Below are positions 1 through 11,480 of a DNA stretch of 64,000 nucleotides, one piece after another (the first letter of the stretch is position 1; every line of letters starts with the position of its first letter). This DNA comes from Zanthoxylum bungeanum (Eukaryota; Streptophyta; Magnoliopsida; Sapindales; Rutaceae): positions 1,248,501 through 1,312,500 of the forward strand of contig SKCR01032772.1 in assembly GCA_019454045.1 (NCBI GenBank). Reading direction: 5' to 3'. A program made the translations under genes and the position numbers. The notes below the pieces were generated by a model. That model was not told where the DNA came from, made no database searches, and worked only from the letters and a program-made list of their open reading frames with translations.

Positions 1-887
1 CCAAACAACTTCAGCTGCTTCTTCCATGCGAAAAGCAACTTGTTCTGTATGGTGTAGCTTTAATTTCAGCTGCTCTTCATTTTGATCAAACTCTGATATT
101 TTCTTCTCCAAATCTAGCTCTCTTGCAAGAGACTTCTCCAGCATCCTCAAAATATGTCTTTGTTGGTCAGTAGTCTGCATTTTCAATTTCCCATTAATGT
201 TTGACAGTTGACCATTAGCTGCTAATTCCAATGCCCCGTCGTTACCTGTTGGCAAGCATATAACAGAAAGGTGAATGATCAGATTAAAATAATCTTAAAG
301 ATCATGCATCTTTTATTATTTGTACCAGGGGCATAATTACCATGTATAAAAGATGACAATACCCTCTGAAACTTGGCTGACTGCATCTTCAACTCCAAAA
401 CATGCTCTTGAGACTCCTTTAATGATCCTTCACGATCATACAACTTCTCCTCCATTTTCTCCATTCTACTAAATGCCTCTCTCAAATGTCTGCATGAAGA
501 TATTTTATGATGGACATCAACAATCTCCACTTGGATAGTACCCAGCAAACTTTCCACCTCTCTTAACTCGGAATCTAAAATACCAGATAAAAGATCATAT
601 ACCAATGCCTTCTCAATGGAGGTTGCTGAGATATCCCTATTCACCATGACCATCATTTCAATATCATCCTCCCTCGCCAAAAGATACATCAAAAGTACAT
701 GCAAGTTTACCAACTTCTCAGATGAATACGCCAAGTCCAAGTCCACTCTAGTTAAAACAGTCATGATATCCTCTACTTCTTGCATTTCACTTCCACTAGA
801 TAAAGTAATATCATGTAAATAACTTTTGTCTGGCTTTGGATTTCCAGTTACATACGCGTCATCAATGGCTTGGTCATTCATATCCAT
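1..887 (-). CDS. WIT2: WIT2-like WPP domain-interacting tail-anchored protein, 5' part (2 exons, partial)
   Basis: Plant WIT proteins are outer nuclear envelope coiled-coil proteins that bind WIP/SUN complexes, anchor RanGAP and link myosin XI-i to the nucleus. Exon 1 runs 887-341 from an ATG. It ends at a GT donor (340-339) with an AG acceptor at 247-246, so the intron is 95 bp. Exon 2 is open from 245 to the window edge, giving about 263 residues visible. The segments LAYSSEKLVNLHVLLMYLL, EIVDVHHKISSC and NEEQLKLKLH match the WIT N-terminal region and look closer to Arabidopsis WIT2 than WIT1, judged from memory. The predicted protein is acidic and heptad-rich, as expected for a coiled coil. 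The C-terminal coiled coil and membrane tail lie beyond the left edge. Reading exon 1 on through the intron gives a false 202-residue ORF end. It is the only host gene seen and it looks intact. The family is secure; the WIT1/WIT2 assignment is less so. Confidence 0.9.
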
Positions 888-1790
888 TACTCAATTATGA
901 GGTTAAAGCAGCCTAGGAAATGAAAAAAATTAAAATAAAAAGAAAGCATTGAGAATTTCATTATATGAATTCATACATGATACAACTCGTGCAAGAGTAA
1001 GAGAGAGCTGAAACTGATAGAAATAGGCACACATAAAGAAAAAGCACAGGATTTTGATTTGCTGCATCCAGATTGTACTTCATGAGATATTGCAAGCAGT
1101 AGTCAAAATTTTAAAAAATATTGTCTATCAATAAACAATGCATATTTAAAAGGAAAGTGGAATTCACACTTCAATTTACAACTAGCAAGCGTTGTTCTGC
1201 CTTCAATAAACAGTGGATCGTAAATATATACAGAATTGTATGGCATTCGGAAATCCTCTCTTGAGGTTACCAAACTATGAGCAATGAGCATTCAAATCAG
1301 CAAATAAGCAGTTCATCAGCCATATCACATTCTAATTTACACTACAAAATAAATGATACACATTTAGTCCACCAATTAAGCAAGAAGTTAATTTCTCTAT
1401 TAACTAATCACATTTAACACAAATCTAACCAAACATTAGAAACCCTTAACAGCAAATCATAAAATGAGCTCAGCAAAAGTACAGTAACAGAGCTATATAA
1501 ATTAAAGAAAAATTTTATCATTAATCACAGATGCATTATCTCATATTATTTCAAACAGAATTTTCAACAAGGACCAATAAGACTTTAAATCAACAGATGC
1601 AAGAAATCACGGCTGCAAAAATCTTGAATGAGAAAATTAAAAGATGAATTTAGAAGCAAGTACCTGATGCAAAAATATTGATGGGTTTTGTTCTGATCTG
1701 AGAGATTCCGATAGAGTTAATTGGAAAGCTCTTTAACGACCTCTCATTTCATAATACCGTTGAGTTCCCGTAATCCGTTGACCAGTTTGC
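888..1790 (-). promoter_or_regulatory. WIT2: 5' leader of the WIT2-like gene with a 5'UTR intron
   Basis: On the minus strand a CAG|GTACTTG donor (exon ends 1664) and a TTTCCTAG|GC acceptor (exon resumes at 912) bound a 751-bp AT-rich intron upstream of the ATG at 887. The first leader exon would lie at about 1664-1790; its 5' end cannot be fixed. Long leader introns are common in plant genes. The open frames inside this stretch are short and unrelated. This is inference from splice consensus only. Confidence 0.5.
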
Positions 1791-2053
1791 GTCTAAACTG
1801 AGCCGTGGGTGTAGTTGTTGTCATACTAGAGACAAGTGGTGATGGTTTACTGTCAATGCCAAATACGGCGCACGTTATAGCACGGCAGTATGCGTAGTTG
1901 CATTATTGAGTTTGGTGGGACGACTAGATATTTAGATTCGGTGCTGATGTAAATTTTACAATTAAATTTTGGTAAAAGATTATGAAAAATTTAACATAAT
2001 TTAACTTAGATTGGATCTAAATTTCTCAATTAGGACTCTATTCCCTTCATAAT
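1791..2053. other. Upstream flank of the WIT2-like gene
   Basis: This is a short non-coding stretch between the presumed transcription start of the WIT2-like gene and the MITE at 2054. It probably holds the promoter, but I see no convincing TATA element and no ORF. Confidence 0.4.
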
Positions 2054-2400
2054 TAGATCTGGTCACTGTTCGGTTCTATAATTACAGGAAGTTGGAATCG
2101 TAATTGAACCTGTTCAAAATCGGTTCGGTTACAGTTTCAGCTTTTTAGAATCGTAGAACCGGATCGAATCATAAAAATCGGTTCGGTCCTTTATTTTTTT
2201 GGGGAAAAAAGGTAAAAATTAGTTTGGTTCCGAACCGAACCGAACCGGACCGAAGCTTAAGATTACAGTTTCAAATTATGTGGAACAGTAACCGAACCGA
2301 AATGGATTTCGGTTCAATTTCAGTTTTGGAACCGAAACCATAACCTTACGGTTCCATCCGATTTGATTTCAGTTACGAATCGAAACTATGGCCGGGTCTA
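2054..2400. mobile_element. hAT-type MITE (347 bp)
   Basis: The left end reads TAGATCTGGTC and the right end, inverted, TAGACCCGGCC, so terminal inverted repeats of about 11 bp match at 8 positions. Flanking octamers TTCATAAT and CTAACAAT agree at 5 of 8, consistent with a decayed 8-bp TSD. The interior is rich in GGTTCGG / CCGAACC repeats and has no coding capacity. The same right terminus, GGCCGGGTCTA, ends the hAT transposase remnant at 34554, so the two are probably related. Confidence 0.65.
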
Positions 2401-2538
2401 CTAACAATTGCTCAAAGTAGATAATCTCTTTTATTAATGTGGATATTGCAAATATATTCTTAAATACTAGTGAGGCATAGTTATTATAGTATGGGAATGG
2501 AAATCTAGCATGTCATATAGAGTTGAGCAATGTCAAGT

Positions 2539-2580
<42 letters not shown>

Positions 2581-3120
2581 AGCACCGAATGCATTTGAAT
2601 GGGACTGAATATTGAATAAATCTGAATTTTGAATAGATTTGAATACATATGTATAAATGATATATTTGTTCCTATTTTTTAACATGTGACAATAAATGTC
2701 TAAAATTAACAATGTGATATTCATGTCCTTTAACTGTACGTACATAACTTACATCTGCATGTTATAAATATTTTTAAGTTAACTTATTTGATAAAAATAG
2801 ATTTATATATTATTATTTCAAAAAACTTATAATCAGCTATAAACATTATATAAAATTAAAACATATTATGTATATATGTAGTTTATTGTACATAAATAAT
2901 ACTAAATCGTACTAAATCGTTATTTGATAACAGAACATGTGATTCAATTTAAACTTTGTAACTTTTGTTGATAAAATTTTAAAATAAATTGATGAAATAA
3001 GACAAAAAAATCAATGTCCTTATCCGACTAGTTCAAATAACGAGTACAAAAATTTTACTCGTACTTACATTTCCAGTTATGGGATTTTGTTTTAAGGTCA
3101 ATGTGATGGTTTGATTTTGG
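2401..3120. other. AT-rich intergenic DNA with a 37-bp poly(T) tract
   Basis: There is no gene. A run of 37 T lies at 2541-2577, followed by GAAT-rich sequence. The tract could be the poly(A) tail of a minus-strand retroposon, but I recognise no SINE or LINE body beside it. A short ORF through the tract is an artefact. Confidence 0.5.
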
Positions 3121-4065
3121 TATTACAATTTATTTGTTTACTGTGTTCTTACAATCGATTTTGAACAAGCAGTAAACCGAAAAGAAAATAAACAACAGTG
3201 ATACAATTAACAACAGTAAATAGAAATAATAAAACAGAGGACAATTGACAGGAGCAGTAAAGCAATGAAGAATTCCGAGGCTTGTTGAAGGGGACAACAA
3301 TCTCCTTAAAATAAATTCGCCCCCTACCGAAGGTGCAGTAGAACTTGAGACGCTTGTTTCCCAGGATGCAACGGAAACAAACAAGTATGGGCACCACCAA
3401 TTTTGTTTCCAACGAACCACAAAGTGTTTTGAACTCCCCCAAAAGATTTTCGAAATTCTAGTATTTTCCTTGTGTGTTCTTTGTGTTCTTCAAAAAACGA
3501 AAAAACACTTCCTTATTAAAAGAAATTATAATGCCAATTAAATCTCATCAATGGGAGGCTTTTCACTTGTTGTAACCATCAAACTAATTAAATTAGTTGT
3601 TATGGAATTCAAAAGGTTTGGAAAAAAAAATAAAGAGACATCCAAAAATTGGCTGGCCTGCACATTTTGGTCCGACATTCGTGTACGCAGGACACGCGGG
3701 TGCACACGAGCCAAACTTGATTCAGATTTGATTTGCCCCCCCCCCCCCCCCCCGCGCACGTAGAGAGAGCCTCTATCCTTATAACTCTTACCCATCTACA
3801 TATGAGCAATCATATATAAGCATAATATTCACTCTATAGCTTTCCCATATGGGACAAGCTTACTTTTCTTTATTTTCCAACACCAATGGGTGAACTTTGA
3901 GCAACAATTTCTCATTCACCCAAGCACCATTTTAAGCATATGAATATACCATTTCGAAGTACTCACGGAGGAGTATCCGAATCATTCAATAACAACCACT
4001 AACACGAAGTGGACCATGCTTAAAATTGAGCCTCAAAATGCTTATGCATAAGCATTTTTCCAACA
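3121..4065 (-). repeat. Copia A downstream (3') LTR, 945 bp
   Basis: On the minus strand the LTR starts TGTTGG directly after a PPT-like CATGTGGGGGAT. Its first 31 bases contain the 24-bp perfect palindrome at 4035-4058. A TATA-like GCTTATATATG lies at about 3808-3820. A run of about 18 C on the plus strand lies near 3737-3754. The 3' boundary is set only by the end of identity with the second LTR. Confidence 0.8.
4035..4058. repeat. 24-bp perfect palindrome at the LTR edge
   Basis: The block is AAAATGCTTATG followed by its exact reverse complement. It sits 7 bp inside the TGTTGG end of the LTR and is repeated at 9730-9753 in the other LTR. It could be a protein-binding site or a DNA hairpin near the integrase-recognised end; the function is unknown. 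Confidence 0.9.
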
Positions 4066-4673
4066 ATCCCCCACATGAATGAAATTGGCGAAAAACGTCG
4101 AATAAAATTATTTTATAAAACATTTTATTTTGACCTAGAAGAGTTCAACGGTTCAACACCTGCATAGGATAGGTAGGCCTCAGCCTTTGAACCTTCCCTT
4201 GTGAAAATATATCTCATTTACTGGCTGACAGTGGATGCGATGTCATTGAACTGTACTGCCGTTCATGTAAATGGAGAACATATATCACACATATGTTTTA
4301 CCTAACACATCTGAGTTCTCATTGTTATGCTCATTTTGGCCATGAACATCAACCTGGTTCTGCAAGAGTTTCTAAGAATTGTGCCCCGTACAATTCCCTT
4401 TGAAGCGGCCCCACTTCTCTCTCACATATGTGATTTCTTATTTAAGAGCATATCGTAATACTCTGCTCGGATTTCCGACGCATAAGAATCATTAAAAGCC
4501 TTGCTTAACCTCAATCCATACGAGCATCACTATTTCATTTCACCATAGGAATGGACTAGAGGGTAAACCCCCCACAGTGAACCAATTATGTCTTTTACGA
4601 GTAGGTTGTCCCATTGAACCTAGATCTTGGGATCTCCAGTCAACAAGGTTGGGTTTTCCTTCGTAATAAACAT
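4066..4673 (-). other. Copia A 3'UTR and polypurine tract
   Basis: This is the non-coding stretch between the pol stop and the 3' LTR. The PPT-like CATGTGGGGGAT abuts the LTR. The same sequence is duplicated at 9761-10370. I see nothing else in it. Confidence 0.7.
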
Positions 4674-4824
4674 TTATCTAATGGGGTTTAGTCTCATTCC
4701 CCTCGATGATTTCACAACCAACTCTCTATTTAACCCTTTGGTTAGCGGATCCGCAATGTTATCCTTTGACTTTACATAGTCAATCGAAATAACTCCAGTA
4801 GAGAGTAATTGTCTAACGGTATTG

Positions 4825-4865
<41 letters not shown>

Positions 4866-6488
4866 GTTATGTGCCCTTCCAATTGCAGATTGACTATCGC
4901 AATGAATGCAAATTGCTGGCACTGGCTTTGGCCAACTTGGAATATCCTCTAGAAAATTTTGAAGCCATTCTGCTTCTTTAGCACACTTGTCTAATGCAAT
5001 GAATTCTGATTCCATTGTAGATCTGGCTATCACGGTCTGTTTGGAGGATTTCGATGATATAGCTGCACCTGCTAGTGTAAACACATAGCCACTGGTAGAC
5101 TTTGAGTCTTTCATGTCAGATATCCAATTAGCATCACTGTATCCTTCGACTACAGCTGGATATCTATGATAGTGCAACCCATAATTACGAGTAAAACGTA
5201 AGTACCTAAGTACTATCACTATTGCTTTCCAGTGATCAACCCCTGGATTACTCGTATATCTGCTGAGCTTGTTTACTGTACAGGCTATATCAGGTCTTGT
5301 ACAACTCGATAGATACATCAAACTCCCGATCACTCTAGAGTATTCTACTTGAGATATACCATCTCCCCTATTCTTCGATAGGTGTAGACTCACATCTAAA
5401 GGAGTTCTAGCCACAGCAGAATCATCAGTGTTGAATTTACCAAGAATCTTGTCCACATAGTGCGACTGATCAAGAATAAGTCCATCAGGACTTCTCGAAA
5501 CCTTTATTCCCAGAATGACATCTGCTAGACCCATGTCTTTCATGTCAAACTTGGATTTCAGCATATTCTTGGTAGATTTCACCATTTTAACATTACTCCC
5601 GACAATCAATATGTCATCAACGTAGAGACATAAAATAACATAGCCAACTTCTGTCTCTCTGACATAAATGCATTTATCACACTCATTGATTTTGAAACCA
5701 TTTGCTAACATGGTGTCATCAAACTTTTTATGCCACTGTTTCGGAGCTTGTTTTAATCCATACAAGGATTTAACCAACTTACAGACTTTCTTTTCTTGTC
5801 CTGGAGCTATAAAGCCTTCAGGTTGTTCCATGTAAATTTCTTCATCTAAATCTCCATTTAGAAAGGCTGTTTTCACATCCATCTGATGTACCTCAAGATT
5901 GCGCAAAGCTGCAATCGCTATTATCATCCTTATGGAATTTATTCTCGTTACAGGAGAATAAGTATCAAAGTAATCAAGACCTTCACGTTGTCTGTAACCT
6001 TTAATTACAAGTCTTGCTTTGTACTTATCAATTGATCCATCTGCCTTCATTTTCTTCTTGAAAATCCACTTGGATCCTAAAGGTTTACATCCTGGAGGAA
6101 GATCCACTAACTCCCAGGTGTGATTTTGTAAGATGGATTCAATTTCACTATTGATGGCATCCTTCCACAAAGCACCATCAGCTGACCTTACAGCTTCGTT
6201 ATAGCTTTGAGGATCATTTTCTAGCAAAAATGTCAAAAAATCTGGACCAAATGATTTTTCCGTTCTAGCTCTTTTGCTACGTCTTGGTTCAAGTTCAACA
6301 ACTTGTTGATCCTCCGGAACATTTATTTGTTCTCGGTCCTGACTATCTTCAATGATAGTCTCATGTACCCGTTTGTGTACATTTGAATTCGAATTAGTTT
6401 TACAAGGAAAAACGTATTCGAAAAATGATGCATTCCTCGACTCCATTATCGTATTCTTGTGAATATCTGGTATATTAGACTCATGCAC
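4674..6488 (-). pseudogene. Copia A reverse transcriptase and RNase H region
   Basis: The 604-codon open stretch holds the copia RT: the entry segment [19 protein letters not shown], the D-bearing segment [31 protein letters not shown], and the catalytic YVDD in [12 protein letters not shown]. RNase H follows with GYSDANW, STSGYVF and TMESEFIAL. It synthesises cDNA from element RNA in virus-like particles. It is in the same frame as the integrase and gag segments upstream, separated by an in-frame stop at 6552-6554. The motifs look intact, so this domain decayed late. The 3' end (about 70 bp) is duplicated in the truncated upstream copy near 10380-10451. Confidence 0.9.
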
Positions 6489-6551
6489 AAGAAATCGATA
6501 AGCATTACTGTTATGTGCATATCCTATGAAAATACAATCAACAGTTTTTGG

Positions 6552-7220
6552 TCATATCTTCACCTTTTTAGGCGGAGGAATAACTACCTTTGCAAGACAC
6601 CCCCACACTCGTAGAAATTTGTAGGAAGGTACTCTTCCTTTCCACATCTCATAAGGAGTTTTCCCTGCATCTTTCCGTGGTACCTTATTTAAAAGGTAAT
6701 TAGCTGATAAAACAGCTTCTCCCCACATATTCTGAGGTAAGCCAGAGCTGATTAACATAGCGTTCATCATCTTTTTCAAGGTACGATTCTTCCGTTCTGC
6801 AATCCCATTGGATTGAGGTGAATAAGGAGCTGTGGTTTGATGTATGATTCCATTTTGTTCACAAAGTGATTCAAAAGGGAAAACATACTCACCACCACGA
6901 TCACTTCTCAACTCCTTAATTCTTTTGTTCAGTTGATTCTCAACTTCATTCTTATAGAGAAAAAATTTCTCTATAGCTTCGTCCTTGCTTTTCATCAAAT
7001 ACAAATAGCAAAATCTAGTGCAATCATCAATAAAGGTAATAAAATATTTATTACCGCCTCTCGATTGTATTGAATTAAAATCACATACATCGGTATGAAT
7101 AAGATCAAGTGGTTCAGAGTTTCTTTCAATACTATGAAAAGATGATCTAGTTAGTTTTGCCTCAACACAAGTATCACACTTATGTTTGTTATCAATTTTA
7201 AAATTTGGAATGTGGTTCAT
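6552..7220 (-). pseudogene. Copia A integrase region
   Basis: The segment has the end of the zinc-binding domain (CDTCVEAKLTR), the core D of HTDVCDF, the second D of ELRSDRGGEY, and the E region SPQSNGIAERKNRTL, which together make the DDE triad. It is bounded by in-frame TGA codons at 7272-7274 (upstream) and 6552-6554 (downstream), both compatible with a TGG-to-TGA change. Position between protease and RT confirms a Ty1/copia element. The HH part of the zinc domain lies just upstream, around the first stop. Confidence 0.9.
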
Positions 7221-7271
7221 GTTAATTAATTTCCGTAATGAATTAAAATTAACATGTCCTAATCTACCATG

Positions 7272-8789
7272 TCATAGATTAGAGTACTTAACAATATAAG
7301 CAGAAGAACTAGCTTTATTGATATTCTTAGGTTTAACAACCATTACATTGAGCTTAAAGAGCCCATCAGTTACATACCATTTTCCCACATACATTCCATT
7401 TTTAGTTAAAACTATTTTATCAGACTCGAACACCATCCGGAATCCATGCTTGTTCAGAAGTGATCCAGACACAAGATTCTTCCGTATTTCTGGTACATAC
7501 AGAACGTTGTTCAAAGACAACTCTTTCCCAGAGGTCATCTTCAGAATCACCTTGCCTTGACCTTCAATCTCAGATGTTGCTAAATTTCCCATGTATAATT
7601 TTTCCCCATTACCAGTAGGCTCAAATGAAGAAAACATGCTCTTGTCCGAGCACACATGTCGAGTGGCACCAGTGTCAATCCACCACTCTCTTGGGTTAGA
7701 ACCCACCAGATTCACCTCAGAAACCACAGCTGAAAGGTTAATGTCTGAAACATCTTGAGTCATGTTTTCCATCATATTAGCCTCTTGATTCTTTTTCTTC
7801 TTCGGCAGTCTGCACTCAGAAGACTTGTGACCCATTTTGTCACAATTGAAGCATTTTCCTTGAAATTTGGATTTCTTGGAAACTCCTCCTTGAGGGCCCA
7901 TTTTTGACCCTTTTTTCTTAAGGTTCTTGTTCTTATGGCCATGTTCAACAACATTTACTTTGGCCTCATGAGTTATTCCCCTCTTGTCAGATACTCTGTA
8001 ATCTTCCTCAATTCTAAGCTTAAGAACCAAGTCTTCAATGCTCATTTCTTTTCGCTTATGCTTTAGATAATTCTTGAAATCTTTCCAACCAGGTGGTAGT
8101 TTTTCAATTATCGAGGCTACTTGGAATGTTTCACTTAAAACCATCCCCTCAGCATGGATTTCTGCTAGAATAATTTGCAATTCTTGTACTTGACTTAACA
8201 CAGTTTTGGAATCAACCATCTTAAAATCTAGGAAACGGCCTACGACAAATTTCTTAGTACCGGCATCCTCAGTTATTTATTTTCGGTCTAAAGATTCCCA
8301 AAGCCCTTTTGCTGTTTTCATCCCGGCATACACACTGTACAAGGAATCACTCAGCCCATTCAGCACATAATTCCTACATAGGAATTCCGAATGTTTCCAA
8401 GCATCGATCGCACTGATCACTTGGATATCAATCTCACCCTCCACGGGTACAGGAGCATCTTCCTTTAGAAACCTCGCAAGGTTCAACGTGGTCAAGTAGA
8501 AAAACATTTTCTGTTGCCACCGTTTAAAATTCTGTCCACTGAATTTTTCAGGTTTTTCTGCAGCAGGATTGACATGGCTCACATGTCCAACAGGTTGTCT
8601 AGCCACAGAGGCAGCAACACCTTGGCCAGCCACAGCGGCTGCCATATTAAGCCCAGAGGCTGAAGCAAGTTGCCCAGCCACGGGGGCTGCCACAATATTC
8701 TGGCCAGCCGAAGAGGCTGCCATAGCCATTTTGCCAGCCACAGGGGCTGCCACAACATCTACTGTGTTTGGACTGTTTTCCATATCCAC
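7272..8789 (-). pseudogene. Copia A gag and protease region
   Basis: It begins at an ATG at 8789 with an alanine-rich N-terminus, then a capsid-like domain ([18 protein letters not shown], residues about 75-95). An in-frame TAA at 8277-8279 interrupts it, and the frame resumes through [20 protein letters not shown] zinc knuckle [14 protein letters not shown] is followed by the aspartic protease motif [12 protein letters not shown]. Gag packages element RNA and the protease cuts the polyprotein. The frame is shared with integrase and RT (8789 to 4674 is exactly 1372 codons), so only three nonsense codons and no frameshift separate this copy from an open polyprotein. Confidence 0.88.
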
Positions 8790-8812
8790 AGAGTTGAATT
8801 TTGTTTTAAGAC

Positions 8813-9760
8813 TATTACAATTTATTTGTTTACTGTGTTCTTACAATCGATTTTGAACAAGCAGTAAACCGAAAAGAAAATAAACAACAGTGATACAATT
8901 AACAACAGTAAACAGAAATAATAAAACAGAGGACAATTGACAGGAGCAGTAAAGCAATGAAGAATTCCGAGGCTTGTTGAAGGGGACAACAATCTCCTTA
9001 AAACAAATTCGCCCCCTACCGAAGGTGCAGTAGAACTTGAGACGCTTGTTTCCCAGGATGCAACGGAAACAAACAAGTATGGGCACCACCAATCTTGTTT
9101 CCAACGAACCACAAAGTGTTTTGAACTCCCCCAAAAGATTTTCGAAATTCTAGTATTTTCCTTGTGTGTTCTTTGTGTTCTTCAAAAAACGAAAAAACAC
9201 TTCCTTATTAAAAGAAATTATAATGCCAATTAAATCTCATCAATGGGAGGCTTTTCACTTGTTGTAACCATCAAACTAATTAAATTAGTTGTTATAGAAT
9301 TCAAAAGGTTTGGAAAAAAAATAAAGAGACATCCAAAAATTGGCTAGGCCGGGCCTGCACATTTTGGTCCGACATTCGTGTACGCAGGACACGCGGGTGC
9401 ACACGAGCCAAGCTTGATTCGGATTTGATTTGCACCCCCCCCCCCCCCCCGCGCACGTAGAGAGAGCCTCTATCCTTATAACTCTTACTCATCTATATAT
9501 GAGCAATCATATATAAGATAATATTCACTCTATAGCTTTCTCATATGGGACAAGCTTACTTTTCTTTATTTCCAACACCAATGGGTGAACTTTGAGCAAC
9601 AATTTCTCATTCACCCAAGCACCATTTTAAGCATATGAATATACCATTTCGAAGTACTCACGGAGGAGTATCCGAATCATTCAATAACAACCACTAACAC
9701 GAAGTGGACCATGCTTAAAATTGAGCCTCAAAATGCTTATGCATAAGCATTTTTCCAACA
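8813..9760 (-). repeat. Copia A upstream LTR, 948 bp
   Basis: It is nearly identical to 3121-4065, differing by a few substitutions and small indels. It carries the same TGTTGG end, 24-bp palindrome (9730-9753) and poly(C) tract (about 16 C near 9435-9450). The gag ATG lies only 24 bp inside the element and no canonical PBS is visible, so the 3' LTR edge may be mis-set or the PBS deleted. Confidence 0.8.
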
Positions 9761-10451
9761 ATCCCCCACATGAATGAAATTGGCGAAAAACGTCGAATAA
9801 AATTATTTTATAAAACATTTTATTTTGACCTAGAAGAGTTCAACGGTTCAACACCTGCATAGGATAGGTAGGCCTCAGCCTTTGAACTTTCCCTTGTGAA
9901 AATATATCTCATTTACTGGCTGACAGTGGATGCGATGTCATTGAACAGTACTGCCGTTCATGTAAATGGAGAACATATATCACACAGATGTTTTACCTAA
10001 CACATCTGAGTTCTCATTGTTATGCTCATTTTGGCCATGAACATCAACCTGGTTCTGCAAGAGTTTCTAAGAATTGTGCCCCGTACAATTCCCTTTGAAG
10101 CGACCCCACTTCTCTCTCACATAGGTGATTTCTTATTTAAGAGCATCTCGTAATACTCTGCTAGGATTTCCGACGCATAAGAATCATTAAAAGCCTTGCT
10201 TAACCTCAATCCATACGAGCATCACTATTTCATTTCACCATAGGAATGGACTAGAGGGTAAACCCCCCACAGTGAACCAATTATGTCTTTTACGAGTAGG
10301 TTGTCCCATTGAACCTAGATCTTGGGATCTCCAGTCAACAAGGTTGGGTTTTCCTTCGTAATAAACATTTATCTAATGGGGTTTAGTCTCATTCCCCTCG
10401 ATGATTTCACAACCAACTCTCTATTTAACCCTTTGGTTAGCGGATCCGCAA
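9761..10451 (-). pseudogene. Truncated second copy of copia A 3' end (pol end, 3'UTR, PPT)
   Basis: This duplicates 4066-4755, including about 70 bp of the RNase H C-terminal coding sequence (near 10380-10451), then stops abruptly at 10451. From 10479 the sequence is an unrelated copia LTR. The break point marks where an upstream copia A unit was cut. Confidence 0.8.
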
Positions 10452-10478
10452 AGGATAAAATAATTTCCAAATAGGCCT

Positions 10479-11480
10479 TGAAAGTTCGCGATTAGCCAAG
10501 GTTCTGGTCATATGCGGAATTAATCACAATTAACTAAGACAAATCATAATTAATGTGTCTATGGATTCTCAATAAGAAACCTTAAATCTAGCAGCAATAA
10601 TATATCAATCTAAAATATTAAATCAATGCAGAAAAAGAAATTCAATCACACAAATCAACACAGTAATTTGTTGACGAAGTGGACTTGTGCGAGTAAAAAA
10701 TCACTCTGAGTATCTCGGCTACCAGCCCAAATCCACTATATAGAGAAAAACTTACAGTGATTGTAAAAGACCTATGGTGGCAACTTCACCGACTCTAGTA
10801 CCTCTATCCTGTAAAAACTCGAAGAACTCCTCGAGCCCGTACCCCATGGTTTTCTTCAGAACCTCTGAAGTCTCTGAGTGAATCAACTCTGCAACTCTGA
10901 ATGCCGGAACTCCGACTGCCAATCTTCCTCCTAGAGAACTTTGAAGGCTTAGGAAGTTGGGTTTGGTTGTGTTGATGGTAAATCAAAGAAAGGTTTCACC
11001 AAACATATAGAAGATATGAGAAGCAATGAGTCTTCAAGGTGAAATCAAGAAGGTTGAAAAGCTATCAATGTTTTTGGTTCAAAGGAATTGTGTTTCAACA
11101 CTTGTGAATGTGGCTCAATGTTTGTTTATATAGGTAGGGCAAAGGAAAACAGTTTCCTAGTATTATTTTGGCTTTAAAACATGTTTAAAGTATCATACTT
11201 ACGCATGAGAGTTCGAACACACTTCAAACGCAACTCAAACGCAAAGTTTCTGCCTGAAAACGTTCGAATGGAAATACGAACGCCACACGAACGCGTATCG
11301 CGGACTGATTTTCAGGTGCAACTGAAAACGCTTGTAACTTTCTTGTCTCTTGGCCAAATCATGTGTTCTTTATATGTACGCGATAGTCTTCGAGTCTAAT
11401 TTCCAATGCCACTAACCTCATGTCAATTGGAGTTCTAAAACTTCTGAAATATTCAAAAGAGTGAACATCATTTGGATAAC
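10479..11480 (-). repeat. Sire-like copia LTR, 3' portion, interrupted by TE1
   Basis: Its complement matches the LTR at 23488-24700: the edge TGAAAGTTCG at 10479 corresponds to CGAACTTTCA at 24700. The interior holds the CGTTCGAA-type elements (11210-11310). The match resumes at 20600 after the TE1 insertion. No internal region or PBS survives at 10452-10478. Confidence 0.75.

Larger units (their letters stand above)
3121..10451 (-). mobile_element. Ty1/copia retrotransposon A, partial tandem (truncated copy + LTR + internal + LTR)
   Basis: On the minus strand the order is: a fragment with the end of pol, 3'UTR and PPT (10451-9761), a full LTR (9760-8813), a full internal region with gag-pol (8789-4674), 3'UTR and PPT (about 4673-4066), and a second LTR (4065-3121). 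The duplicated block is about 1.63 kb (3121-4755 versus 8813-10451) and nearly identical between copies, so it is recent. The layout fits unequal recombination or a tandem with one truncated member. No recognisable tRNA primer site follows the upstream LTR, which is unusual. The domain order is gag, protease, integrase, RT, RNase H, as in Pseudoviridae. No TSD is expected because the upstream copy is cut. Confidence 0.85.

Noticed and set aside
2541..3120. Minus-strand retroposon ending in the poly(T) tract
   Set aside because: No tRNA-like boxes or LINE coding sequence next to the tract, and no convincing TSD.
3130..3442. Two overlapping ~96-residue ORFs, repeated at 8822-9134
   Set aside because: They lie in the copia A LTRs and duplicate only because the LTRs do; hydrophobic content reflects T-rich DNA.
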